Assembly (NCBI GenBank): GCA_001802655.1
Contig: MGZO01000008.1
Coordinates: 1-16,853, forward strand
DNA from: Hydrogenophilales bacterium RIFOXYD1_FULL_62_11
Lineage (GTDB): Bacteria > Pseudomonadota > Gammaproteobacteria > Burkholderiales > Thiobacillaceae
Direction: 5' to 3'
DNA: 16,853 bases
The position numbers and the translations under genes are program-made. Positions within the stretch are counted from its first letter, which is position 1; every line of letters starts with the position of its first letter. Under the pieces are notes generated by a model. The model was given only the letters and a program-made list of their open reading frames with translations, searched no databases and had not been told where the DNA came from. This document shows positions 8,022 through 15,100 of this stretch, piece after piece.

Positions 8022-8107
8022 GCGTATCCCCCCGCTCGACTCCCTGACTTACGCTGATGGGTACACGCACGTGCCAGGCTGACGACGGCGTGTGGATACG
8101 CTGGCAC
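8022..8107 (+). other. Interleaved inverted repeats before ntrB
   Basis: GCGTATCC (8022-8029) pairs with GGATACGC (8094-8101), and GTGCCAG (8071-8077) pairs with CTGGCAC (8101-8107). The second left arm lies inside the first loop and its right arm lies outside, which is the order of an H-type pseudoknot; the right arms share one base. The 139-nt gap before ntrB holds no other gene. No strong ribosome binding site precedes ntrB, so a structured leader is possible, but chance is not excluded. Confidence 0.3.
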
Positions 8108-8129
8108 AATCAGTGCTTTCATTCAGTGC

Positions 8130-9185
8130 ATGAGCACGATGCCCAACTCCCCCGGTAAGTTTTCAGGACTCGATTGCCTTTCGACTGGCGCCATGGTGCT
8201 GGACGCGGCTGACCACATTCAGTATGTCAATCCGGCAACCGAAACCCTGCTTGGCATTTCAGGCGTGTTGTTGATTGGCAGCGCAGCCAAACAGATGTTT
8301 GAGCAAAGCCCTGAATTGCTGGCGGCAATCCAGACCGCGCGTCTGCAGCAGGAAACCGTTATCGAATACGAGATCGATGTGGCCGCTAGCGGACATCCGC
8401 CGATTCGGCTGGGATGCAGTATTTCGCCGCTGGAACAGCCACGGGATTCCCTGTTGATCGAAATGCGTGCGGTCGATCCGCATTTACGCATTACCCGCCT
8501 GGAGCAGGCGCGCATGCAGCAGGAAGCCAATCGCGAGTTGCTGCGCAACCTCGCGCACGAGATCAAGAATCCGCTGGGAGGCATCCGGGGCGCAGCGCAA
8601 TTGCTGGAACACGAGTTGCCGCGTGAATCGCTGCGCGAATACACCCAAGTCATCATCAAGGAATCCGATCGCTTGCAGTCGCTGCTGGAACGCCTGCTGA
8701 CGCCGCATCGGACGCCCCGTTTTGGTGCGGTTAATATCCATGAAGTGCTGGAACGGGTGCGTAGTCTGGTGCTGGCCGAAACCCCGAGCGTGACGCTGCG
8801 GCGCGATTACGATATCAGCCTGCCTGAGATTCGTGCCGATGTGGAGCAGCTGATTCAGGCCACGCTTAACATTGCGCGCAATGCAATCCAGGCGATGCAC
8901 GGCCAGGGCACTGTCATTTTCAAGACCCGGGTCGCGCGGCAGAGTACGCTGGAAAGCCGGCGTAACCAGCTGGGCATGCGGATTGACATCATCGACGATG
9001 GTCCTGGCATCCCGGACGAAATCCGCGGCCAGATCTTCTATCCGCTGGTGTCGGGGCGCGAAGGCGGGAGTGGTTTGGGGCTGGCGGTGGCGCAGACGCT
9101 GATCGCACAGAACCACGGCACTATCGACTGTGAAAGCCACCCGGGCCGTACCGTGTTTTCGATTTTTCTTCCACTTCCCTCCTGA
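8130..9185 (+). CDS. glnL: NtrB, nitrogen-regulation sensor kinase
   Basis: A 351-residue cytosolic histidine kinase without membrane segments, matching NtrB (E. coli 349). It phosphorylates or dephosphorylates NtrC according to PII status. Domains in order: PAS-like sensor about 12-115 (GAMVLDAADHIQYVNPATETLLG), dimerisation/phosphoacceptor domain with LAHEIKNPLGG and His143, and an ATPase domain with the N-box NIARNAIQAM, DDGPGIPDE, and GSGLGLAVAQTLI. The ATG at 8130 is used here; a second in-frame ATG lies 9 nt later and neither has a strong ribosome binding site. ntrC starts 5 nt after the stop, so the two form an operon. Also called ntrB. Confidence 0.96.
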   Translation: MSTMPNSPGKFSGLDCLSTGAMVLDAADHIQYVNPATETLLGISGVLLIGSAAKQMFEQSPELLAAIQTARLQQETVIEYEIDVAASGHPPIRLGCSISPLEQPRDSLLIEMRAVDPHLRITRLEQARMQQEANRELLRNLAHEIKNPLGGIRGAAQLLEHELPRESLREYTQVIIKESDRLQSLLERLLTPHRTPRFGAVNIHEVLERVRSLVLAETPSVTLRRDYDISLPEIRADVEQLIQATLNIARNAIQAMHGQGTVIFKTRVARQSTLESRRNQLGMRIDIIDDGPGIPDEIRGQIFYPLVSGREGGSGLGLAVAQTLIAQNHGTIDCESHPGRTVFSIFLPLPS

Positions 9186-9190
9186 ATCCC

Positions 9191-10609
9191 ATGGCGAAAT
9201 CTACTTGTGTCTGGATTGTTGACGATGATCGCTCCATTCGTTGGGTGCTCGAAAAGGCTATGCAGCGCGAAAATATCCCGTGCATGGTGTTCAATTCTGC
9301 GAGCGATGCATTGCGTGAACTGGAGCATAGCCAGCCGGCCGTGGTGTTGTCCGACATCCGCATGCCGGGGGCGAGCGGTCTGGAATTGCTGCAGGCGCTG
9401 AAAGAGCGTTTGCCCACGGTCCCGGTCATTATCATGACTGCGTATTCCGACCTCGACAGCGCCGTGGCGGCATTCCAGGGCGGCGCGTTTGAATACCTGC
9501 CGAAGCCGTTTGACGTCGATCAGGCGCTGGAACTGGTTCAGCGTGCGCTGGCAGAAAATGCCAGCAGCGATGTGTTGCAGGGGAGCGATGTTCCTGCACC
9601 CGAGATTCTCGGCCAGGCACCCGCCATGCAGGAGGTGTTTCGCGCCATCGGGCGGCTGGCGCACTCGCATGCCACAGTACTGATTACGGGCGAATCCGGC
9701 AGCGGCAAGGAACTGGTGGCGCAAGCGCTTCACCGCCACAGCCCGCGTGCCAGTGGGGCGTTCATTGCATTGAATACCGCTGCCATCCCCAAGGACTTGC
9801 TGGAATCCGAATTATTCGGCCATGAGCGTGGCGCGTTTACCGGCGCGGCGGCGCAACGGCGCGGCCGCTTCGAACAGGCCGACGGCGGCACGTTGTTTCT
9901 GGATGAAATCGGCGACATGCCCGCCGAACTGCAGACGCGTTTGCTGCGTGTATTGTCGGACGGGCAGTTTTACCGGGTGGGTGGCCATTCGCCGATCAAG
10001 GTGAATGTGCGTGTGATCGCCGCGACCCACCAGGATCTGGAAGTGCGGGTGCGTGAAGGCTTGTTCCGCGAGGACTTGTTCCACCGCCTGAACGTGATTC
10101 GCCTGCGTTTGCCCGCCCTGCGCGAGCGGCGTGAGGATATTCCACTGCTGGTACGCCATTTCATGCAGAAAAGCGCACGTGAATTGGGAATGGAAGCAAA
10201 AGGGATGTCGGATGCCGCCCTTAAATCATTGGTGAGCTTGCCGTGGAGCGGCAATGTGCGCCAGCTCGAAAACGTCTGTCATTACCTGACCGTAATGGCA
10301 CCGGGGCAGGTCGTTGAAGCGGGCGACCTGCCGAGCGACCTGATGTCGAGTAGCGCTGATCCGGCCGCTGGCGACTGGTTGCATGGCCTGGCGGCCGAGG
10401 CCAGCGCGCGCCTGGCGCGGGGGGATGCGGCGATTCTCGATGACCTGACTCAGGCGTACGAGAAAACCCTGATCGAGGTGGCGCTGCGCCACACAGCCGG
10501 ACGTCGTATCGAAGCCGCCCATTTGCTGGGGTGGGGACGCAATACGCTGACGCGAAAAATTCACGAACTGGGTATGGACAACGAGGTCGGTGTTGAGGAA
10601 GCCAAGTGA
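9191..10609 (+). CDS. glnG: NtrC, sigma-54-dependent nitrogen response regulator
   Basis: A 472-residue NtrC (E. coli 469). Receiver domain about 1-120 with acidic DDD at 11-13 and phosphoacceptor Asp55 in LSDIRMPG. AAA+ domain about 140-375 with Walker A GESGSGKE, the sigma-54-contacting GAFTGA loop, Walker B GGTLFLDEIGDMP and the arginine-rich LREDLFHRLNVIRLRLPALRER. The C-terminal Fis-type helix-turn-helix (AAHLLGWGRNTLTRKIHELGM) binds the enhancer. Phosphorylated by NtrB under nitrogen limitation, it should activate the sigma-54 promoter of glnA in this same window. The stop is 27 nt before the shared terminator. Also called ntrC. Confidence 0.98.
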   Translation: MAKSTCVWIVDDDRSIRWVLEKAMQRENIPCMVFNSASDALRELEHSQPAVVLSDIRMPGASGLELLQALKERLPTVPVIIMTAYSDLDSAVAAFQGGAFEYLPKPFDVDQALELVQRALAENASSDVLQGSDVPAPEILGQAPAMQEVFRAIGRLAHSHATVLITGESGSGKELVAQALHRHSPRASGAFIALNTAAIPKDLLESELFGHERGAFTGAAAQRRGRFEQADGGTLFLDEIGDMPAELQTRLLRVLSDGQFYRVGGHSPIKVNVRVIAATHQDLEVRVREGLFREDLFHRLNVIRLRLPALRERREDIPLLVRHFMQKSARELGMEAKGMSDAALKSLVSLPWSGNVRQLENVCHYLTVMAPGQVVEAGDLPSDLMSSSADPAAGDWLHGLAAEASARLARGDAAILDDLTQAYEKTLIEVALRHTAGRRIEAAHLLGWGRNTLTRKIHELGMDNEVGVEEAK

Positions 10610-10636
10610 TGCCATCTGAATGACTGACAAGCAACA

Positions 10637-10663
10637 AAAAAGCCGACGTAATGTCGGCTTTTT
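10637..10663. terminator. Bidirectional terminator between ntrC and grxD
   Basis: The stem AAAAAGCCGAC (10637-10647) pairs perfectly with GTCGGCTTTTT (10653-10663) around a 5-nt loop. The A-run on one side and T-run on the other let it work in both directions, ending ntrC from the left and grxD from the right. Confidence 0.93.
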
Positions 10664-10679
10664 CGAGACGGGGCAGAGC

Positions 10680-11000
10680 TCAGGCGGCTTTGGCTTCTTC
10701 CAGTACTTTCTGGATTTCGCCCTTCTGATACATCTCAATCATGATGTCGCAGCCACCAACCAACTCGCCCTTGACGTACAACTGCGGAAAGGTCGGCCAG
10801 TTGGCGTAGTGCTTCAGGTTCTCAAAAATTTCCGGGTCGGCCAGCACATTCACCGCCAGAAAATCCTGCACGCCGCACGCTTGCAGCACCTGTGCCGCTT
10901 TAGAAGAAAAGCCGCACTGAGGGAATTGGGGTGTGCCTTTCATGTACAGCACAACGGTGTTGTTGGTGACTTGGTCACGGATGCGATCGAGAGGGGACAT
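10680..11000 (-). CDS. grxD: Monothiol glutaredoxin Grx4/GrxD
   Basis: A 106-residue CGFS-type monothiol glutaredoxin that binds a [2Fe-2S] cluster with glutathione, usually with a BolA partner, and takes part in cluster delivery in the cytosol. The motif GTPQFPQCGFSSKA carries active-site Cys29; WPTFPQLYVKGELVGGCDI is the conserved glutathione-binding region. Length is typical. The ATG at 11000 follows AAGGAG at ideal spacing; an upstream extension of the open frame crosses the promoter and is rejected. It has its own sigma-70 promoter. grxD often follows prmC in betaproteobacteria; here four genes intervene. Confidence 0.98.
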   Translation of the reverse strand: MSPLDRIRDQVTNNTVVLYMKGTPQFPQCGFSSKAAQVLQACGVQDFLAVNVLADPEIFENLKHYANWPTFPQLYVKGELVGGCDIMIEMYQKGEIQKVLEEAKAA

Positions 11001-11025
11001 GGCGGCTCCTTGGGTTGCGGATTGG

Positions 11026-11043
11026 CACTCGAATACTTGAGTG
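11026..11043 (-). other. Dyad in the predicted grxD leader
   Basis: CACTC (11026-11030) and GAGTG (11039-11043) flank an 8-nt centre. It falls just after the predicted start of transcription, so it could be an operator or a small leader hairpin. It does not fit the GACT-N5-AGTC pattern seen at suf. Confidence 0.3.
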
Positions 11044-11055
11044 GAATGGTCAAGA

Positions 11056-11083
11056 ATTATACCCGCGGAAAGCCCTGCGTCAA
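11056..11083 (-). promoter_or_regulatory. Sigma-70 promoter of grxD
   Basis: On the minus strand TTGACG (11083-11078) is followed after 16 nt by a perfect TATAAT (11061-11056). Transcription would start near 11049, giving a leader of about 50 nt. The -35 element overlaps the stop codon of the preceding nucleotidyltransferase gene, so grxD can be expressed independently of the cassette. Confidence 0.9.
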
Positions 11084-12204
11084 GCGGGTTTGGGAACGTC
11101 GTTATCGGGAGCCGAGCGTATAAAAGCTTTGTGAAACAAATGCGGGATAAGCAGATGGGCGGGCATGCGCAGCCAGTGTGCGCGGACAAAGGCCGCCAGG
11201 CGGGCGGCAGGCGTCAAGACGTCGGCGCAACTGGCATGCGCGGGCGCAAGCACGCGGGTGAAAATGGCGTCCATCAGGATGAGCGTGAGGCGATTCGGGG
11301 CGGCCGCATGGAGCGCGGCGAATACGCTGTCGGGAATCGGCGTGTCCAGAAAGTAACGCAGATAGCGCAGGGCGTAAGAAAGCGAGCGACTGAGTTGCAA
11401 TTCGTCGGCGCGTGCGGTGAGGCGTGGCCAGAAATCGGATGCCTCGGTGGCCTCGCGTAACAGCAGATCAAGGTCAGTCAGGTCGCGCAGGCCATGCGGC
11501 AATTCGCCATCGTGAAACAAGTGGGTGGCTGAATGCAAAATGCGGTCCTCCGTGGACAGCACGTATACGCCGGGCATGCCTTCCACCGCGACGGCGCGGC
11601 TGCGCAGCTTGCCCGAATCGGGGTGGTAGCGGGCGGTATCAGGCAGGATTGCGTGATGGACGTCGATCACCGTCGCACGCTTGATGTGCTGCATGGGGGG
11701 GATTTCATGCATCCAGCGGCGGTAATAGCGCTGGTCATAATCCGACAGGCCGGTGGCGTTCCAGCCGGCCAGCATCAGCGCAGCTTCGACCGGCCCCAGT
11801 TGTTCGCGCGGAACCAGAATGTCGATGTCGTTAAACAGACGTCCTGCCGCTGCGGGAAGAGCGGCCATCACATAGGCGCCGCCCTTCAGCACGATGACGG
11901 GAATGGCCAGTTTGACCAGCGCCTGGCTGATTTGGCTCATCTCCCAGCGTACGGCCAACTGTTGTTTATCGGCCAGTGTGGCCGCCGCATCAAAATGCCA
12001 GCGGGCCTCGTTCGGGATGTGCTTGACCATATTGTGCTGGTCGAGCACATGGCGAACGCGCGCCAGTAACCCAGCGTTGCGTGCCTGCCTGATCAGGAGG
12101 TCCCAATCGGCCATCGAAAAATGGCGCACCGAACCCGGATTGCGCAGGGTGGCCGATACATGGTCTTTGAGCCGGGTGGGACGGGTAGGGCTAGGTAGCG
12201 GCAT
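11080..12204 (-). CDS. Nucleotidyltransferase-fold protein of the HPr-rel-A cassette
   Basis: A protein of 374 residues from the ATG at 12204, resembling the nucleotidyltransferase-like family (NTP_transf_5 type) found beside HprK-related kinases. Seen: FSMADWDLLIRQARNAGLLARV (29-50), then VIVLKGGAY (103-111) and the metal-binding type motif FNDIDILVPRE (124-134) with two Asp residues, then IDVHHAIL. This pattern fits transfer of a nucleotide to an unknown acceptor, but no reaction is established. The TTG-started extension to 12255 would overlap the kinase gene by 65 nt and is less likely; with the ATG, overlap is 14 nt. Last gene of the cassette; its stop overlaps the grxD promoter. Confidence 0.8.
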   Translation of the reverse strand: MPLPSPTRPTRLKDHVSATLRNPGSVRHFSMADWDLLIRQARNAGLLARVRHVLDQHNMVKHIPNEARWHFDAAATLADKQQLAVRWEMSQISQALVKLAIPVIVLKGGAYVMAALPAAAGRLFNDIDILVPREQLGPVEAALMLAGWNATGLSDYDQRYYRRWMHEIPPMQHIKRATVIDVHHAILPDTARYHPDSGKLRSRAVAVEGMPGVYVLSTEDRILHSATHLFHDGELPHGLRDLTDLDLLLREATEASDFWPRLTARADELQLSRSLSYALRYLRYFLDTPIPDSVFAALHAAAPNRLTLILMDAIFTRVLAPAHASCADVLTPAARLAAFVRAHWLRMPAHLLIPHLFHKAFIRSAPDNDVPKPA

Positions 12205-13123
12205 GCGGGGTGGCTTGTTCAGCCAAACGCTCAAAGGCTGCGACCGCTTCTTCAAGTCGGCTGTATTGGAAGTCGTAACAGTCGACGCGCTCGATCAGCG
12301 AGGTGCCGACGCGGAAGCCGTCAGCTCCAAGATGGCTGTAATTGAAGGCGTTTTGCGCCAGAAACATGAAGGTTTGTGCTTTTGAACGCGGGGTTAGCCG
12401 CGTTTCGGCATGGGCCGTCCATTTGGGAAAAATCACCCAGCCCGGACGCGCCACTTCGTGCTGACGCCGCACGCTTTCCGTCGGCGGCCGCATATGCGCA
12501 ACCGTGCCTTTGGCCGTGTCGTGGGATTCCCGGTTGATAAAGGCATTGGGCGAGAATGCCCGGATGACATCTATCGACTGGTTTTTCAAGCTCACCGGGC
12601 GCGCCAGCGGTTGAATCTGGCCGGTCAGGCGGTCGATCAGGGTGAGCTCGTCTGACAGCAGGCGCCAGCCAGACAGCACCAAGCCCGCCGTCAGGGTGCT
12701 TTTTCCGGAACCGGGCGGAGCGGGCAGGATGGCAGCCAGACCGTTTTTTTCAACCACCGCAGCGTGAATAATCAGGTACTGATGGGCATGCATCGACACG
12801 CACCAGTTAAGTCCCCATTCCAGCATGGGGTAAGCCTGATCCAGCGGCAGGGGTTTGAAAGGCAGGTTGCCGTCATAAGAGAAATCGACCTGGGGCCGAA
12901 ACCAGCGACGCAAAGGGCTGGGTGGGTTCAGCTCGACATGAAAGTCGGCAAAAGCATGGTGTGAATCACGTGTCTCGAACTGGCCGTAGAGGTCAACCAG
13001 GCCTTGGGCAACCGAAGGAATACCGGACTGAACCCGCAGCGAAAAAGGCCCGGTGCGTAACCACACACCTTGCCCGGCGAGTCGCTGCCGCAACTCGGAA
13101 GGGGATAACTGAAGAAGCTTCAC
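12191..13123 (-). CDS. HprK-related kinase A (HPr-rel-A system)
   Basis: A 310-residue protein related to the C-terminal kinase domain of HPr kinase/phosphorylase. The P-loop APPGSGKST (135-143, Lys141) and the following SDELTLID (157-164, candidate Walker B acid) are clear, preceded by YLIIHAAVVEKNGLAAIL, as in that superfamily. The N-terminal 110 residues are not the HprK N-domain. No HPr or PTS gene is nearby, so the substrate is unknown; a small protein or peptide is a guess from the PqqD-like partner. The start is GTG at 13123, overlapping the PqqD-like stop by 4 nt (GTGA), so translation is coupled. Confidence 0.85.
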   Translation of the reverse strand: MKLLQLSPSELRQRLAGQGVWLRTGPFSLRVQSGIPSVAQGLVDLYGQFETRDSHHAFADFHVELNPPSPLRRWFRPQVDFSYDGNLPFKPLPLDQAYPMLEWGLNWCVSMHAHQYLIIHAAVVEKNGLAAILPAPPGSGKSTLTAGLVLSGWRLLSDELTLIDRLTGQIQPLARPVSLKNQSIDVIRAFSPNAFINRESHDTAKGTVAHMRPPTESVRRQHEVARPGWVIFPKWTAHAETRLTPRSKAQTFMFLAQNAFNYSHLGADGFRVGTSLIERVDCYDFQYSRLEEAVAAFERLAEQATPHAAT

Positions 13124-13374
13124 GGCGTTTCAAGCAGGCCAAGCGTGCGCAGACTGGCAAGCGATTCCTGGGTCAAGGTCGTAAGAGGCGTGCTGCCGGG
13201 CAGCCCGAGCCTGGCTAGCAAGGCGGGTTCGATCTCGTGAGCTGTCATGCCGGGATTGCTCTGGATCAGTTCGAATAGCGCCAGGGTGAAAGGGGCAAGC
13301 AAATGGGTGTCACCCGAGGCCGTGTCAAATACCACGGCCTCGTTGTCAAAGGACTTGAATTGAAAGCGTGCCAA
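13120..13374 (-). CDS. PqqD-like protein of the HPr-rel-A cassette
   Basis: An 84-residue small protein of the PqqD-like winged-helix type. FQFKSFDNEAVVFDTASGDTHLL (5-27) followed by PFTLALFELIQSNPGMTAHEIEPALL matches this group, whose better-studied members bind peptide substrates and present them to modifying enzymes. The start is uncertain: TTG at 13374 has no good ribosome binding site, and the frame stays open upstream to 13449. A CTG at 13428, overlapping the stop of the preceding gene, would add 18 residues. Coupling to the preceding gene could make up for the weak start. The 4-nt overlap with the kinase gene implies a joint product set. Confidence 0.8.
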   Translation of the reverse strand: MARFQFKSFDNEAVVFDTASGDTHLLAPFTLALFELIQSNPGMTAHEIEPALLARLGLPGSTPLTTLTQESLASLRTLGLLETP

Positions 13375-13424
13375 GCGCGTGGGTGCGAGTGGATTCGATT
13401 GCGGTGGGGACGAAAAATGCCGAC

Positions 13425-14096
13425 TCAGCCAAACGTGCTCACAATATATTTAACAATATCTTCCGCAAACCACTTTACATTGGCGGTAGGCTCGAAATAA
13501 CCCTTTCCTGCCCATTCTTTCCACATGTTGGTGACATCAGCTTCCGATAAAACCGGGGTGTAGCCCTTCTTGGCATTCAGCAAGGCGGCAACGATGTGCA
13601 TGCCCAGATTGGCCGGATCAGACAAGCCCCAGGGATTGCTGCCATTGTTCATCTGCATGACTTGCATCATGGAAAGCGACGTGGGCGCACTGATGGGGTT
13701 GTTGTCAAAATCAGCCAGAAAACTCTTGGCAACGCCATTGGTAACCCAGTCGAAGATTGGATGGAACAGGGTACCTCCCGACCAGTTTTCGGCTTGATTG
13801 CGTTGCCCCGTGGAGTTGCCCGCGTCATATGGCGCAGGCCAGCTCTCGGGATGTTGCGTCCAGTACCCGGGAGACCGGCCGCTACAGGTGATGGGCGTGC
13901 CGTGATGGCTCATGTTTCCCGAAAATGCGGCCGATGGTGATTCGCACACTCCTGCCAGTACGGGCCGGCTGGCCAGCGTCAGGATCGCCGATGCGCCGAT
14001 CGCCGCACCAGCCAGTTTGCGACGGGATTGATCGACCGCTTTTTGCGGTGAGGCGTCAGCTGGCGTGTGGGTAATGTCAGGGATGTGATCAGACAT
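13425..14096 (-). CDS. Tat-signal exported protein with GYW-xx-HP-xx-W motif
   Basis: A 223-residue protein. Residues 24-49 carry SRRKLAG followed by a hydrophobic stretch (AAIGASAILTLA) and RPVLAG, a good twin-arginine signal, so the protein is probably folded or cofactor-bearing when exported. The mature part begins with Cys51 and Cys71 and holds CSGRSPGYWTQHPESWP (71-87), a motif known from various secreted bacterial proteins of unknown function. Later HIVAALLNAKKGYTPVLSEADV (167-188) matches the helical end of such domains. There is no PEP-CTERM or other sorting tail. The ATG at 14096 follows GAGG. As first gene of the cassette, 50 nt before the PqqD-like gene, it may be the client of the kinase and nucleotidyltransferase; that is inference. 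Confidence 0.8.
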   Translation of the reverse strand: MSDHIPDITHTPADASPQKAVDQSRRKLAGAAIGASAILTLASRPVLAGVCESPSAAFSGNMSHHGTPITCSGRSPGYWTQHPESWPAPYDAGNSTGQRNQAENWSGGTLFHPIFDWVTNGVAKSFLADFDNNPISAPTSLSMMQVMQMNNGSNPWGLSDPANLGMHIVAALLNAKKGYTPVLSEADVTNMWKEWAGKGYFEPTANVKWFAEDIVKYIVSTFG

Positions 14097-14136
14097 GGCA
14101 GACCTCGATAGTTGTTTCTAATTTGCCAAAGATAAA

Positions 14137-14151
14137 GCAAGAATTGAACCA
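14137..14151 (-). promoter_or_regulatory. Candidate sigma-54 promoter of the HPr-rel-A cassette
   Basis: On the minus strand TGGTTCAATTCTTGCT has GG (14150-14149) and GC (14138-14137) exactly ten bases apart and a perfect TTGCT at -12; the -24 block departs from TGGCAC at two positions. Transcription would start near 14125, leaving a 29-nt leader with the ribosome binding site. I found no NtrC-type site nearby, so a different activator is likely. Confidence 0.5.
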
Positions 14152-14233
14152 GACGGTCGGAAATCAGGCTGGATGCTGGATGTTGCAGGGTATACCCGGA
14201 TCAGGCCGTAGCGACTCGGATCTATAGTGTAAA

Positions 14234-15097
14234 TTATTCCGACAGTTCGCCGCCACTGACGCGCGGAATGCCGGACAGGTCATTCCAGGATCGGGGGAAG
14301 GGGATGCAGCTTTGTTGCAGCAAGGTTCGAACGGCTTCTGCCTGGTCGTAACCATGTTCCAGCAGCAGGGTTCCGCCAGGCTGGAGATGCGCGCAGACTG
14401 CTGCGATCAGGTGGCGCAGATCATCGAGACCGTCAGGGCCGGCGGCCAGCGCGCTGAGAGGCTCAAACCGCACGTCACCCTGCGCCAGGTGCGGGTCGGC
14501 TGCGGCGATGTAGGGGGGGTTGCTGACCACCAGGTCGAAGCGTCGACCTGCGAGCGCGCTGAACCAGTCGCTCGCCAAAAATTCGACACACACGTCGAGT
14601 GATGCGGCATTGCGTTGCGCGATGGCGAGCGCAGCAGGGGAGCTATCCACGGCCGTGACGTGGGCAAGCGGGCGTTCCCGTGCCAGGGTGATGGCAATGC
14701 AGCCACTGCCCGTGCCCAGGTCCAGCACGTCGACCGCCTGATCGGGCGGGATCTGCTCTAGCGCCAGTTCAATCAGCCGCTCGGTATCGGGCCGCGGTAT
14801 CAACACATCGGGCGACACCCGAAAGGGGCGGCCAAAAAACTCGCGGCTGCCAATGAGGTACGCGATCGGGGAGCCGTTTAGCCGGCGTGCAAGAAGTGTC
14901 TGATAGGCATCGATTTGCTGTGCGGATAGCAGGTCGGTGTCGTGCGCGATCAGCCAGGCAGCATCGACGCCCAACACATGTGCAGCCAGCACACGGGCGT
15001 CGAGTCGTGCATCGCGCCGCAGCAAATCGAGCGCCGCGGCGATGCGGGCAGTGGCGTCGTCGATCAGGCCGGCAACAGTGATTGCCTCGCCGTTCAC
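14234..15097 (-). CDS. prmC: Release factor glutamine methyltransferase PrmC
   Basis: A 287-residue SAM-dependent N5-glutamine methyltransferase acting on the GGQ glutamine of release factors. Seen: helical N-domain (1-75), then VLIPRPDTE (98-106), SAM motif DLGTGSGC (126-133), acidic Asp151, and the catalytic NPPY (193-196). The GTG start at 15097 follows GAAGGG at proper spacing and begins 3 nt after the prfA stop. Pairing with prfA matches its job. The usual C-terminal motif is slightly changed (SWNDLSGIPRVSGG). Confidence 0.97.
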   Translation of the reverse strand: MNGEAITVAGLIDDATARIAAALDLLRRDARLDARVLAAHVLGVDAAWLIAHDTDLLSAQQIDAYQTLLARRLNGSPIAYLIGSREFFGRPFRVSPDVLIPRPDTERLIELALEQIPPDQAVDVLDLGTGSGCIAITLARERPLAHVTAVDSSPAALAIAQRNAASLDVCVEFLASDWFSALAGRRFDLVVSNPPYIAAADPHLAQGDVRFEPLSALAAGPDGLDDLRHLIAAVCAHLQPGGTLLLEHGYDQAEAVRTLLQQSCIPFPRSWNDLSGIPRVSGGELSE

Positions 15098-15100
15098 GGC

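Noticed and set aside
8104..8116. NtrC-type site before ntrB (GCACAATCAGTGC)
   Set aside because: The half sites are separated by 5 nt instead of 7, so the spacing does not fit.
12205..12255. Longer TTG-started version of the nucleotidyltransferase
   Set aside because: It needs a 65-nt overlap with the kinase gene and adds residues with no family likeness; the ATG at 12204 is simpler.
14168..14181. Tandem GCTGGAT GCTGGAT as a regulatory direct repeat
   Set aside because: Two copies only, upstream of the predicted cassette promoter, with no further symmetry; too little to call.
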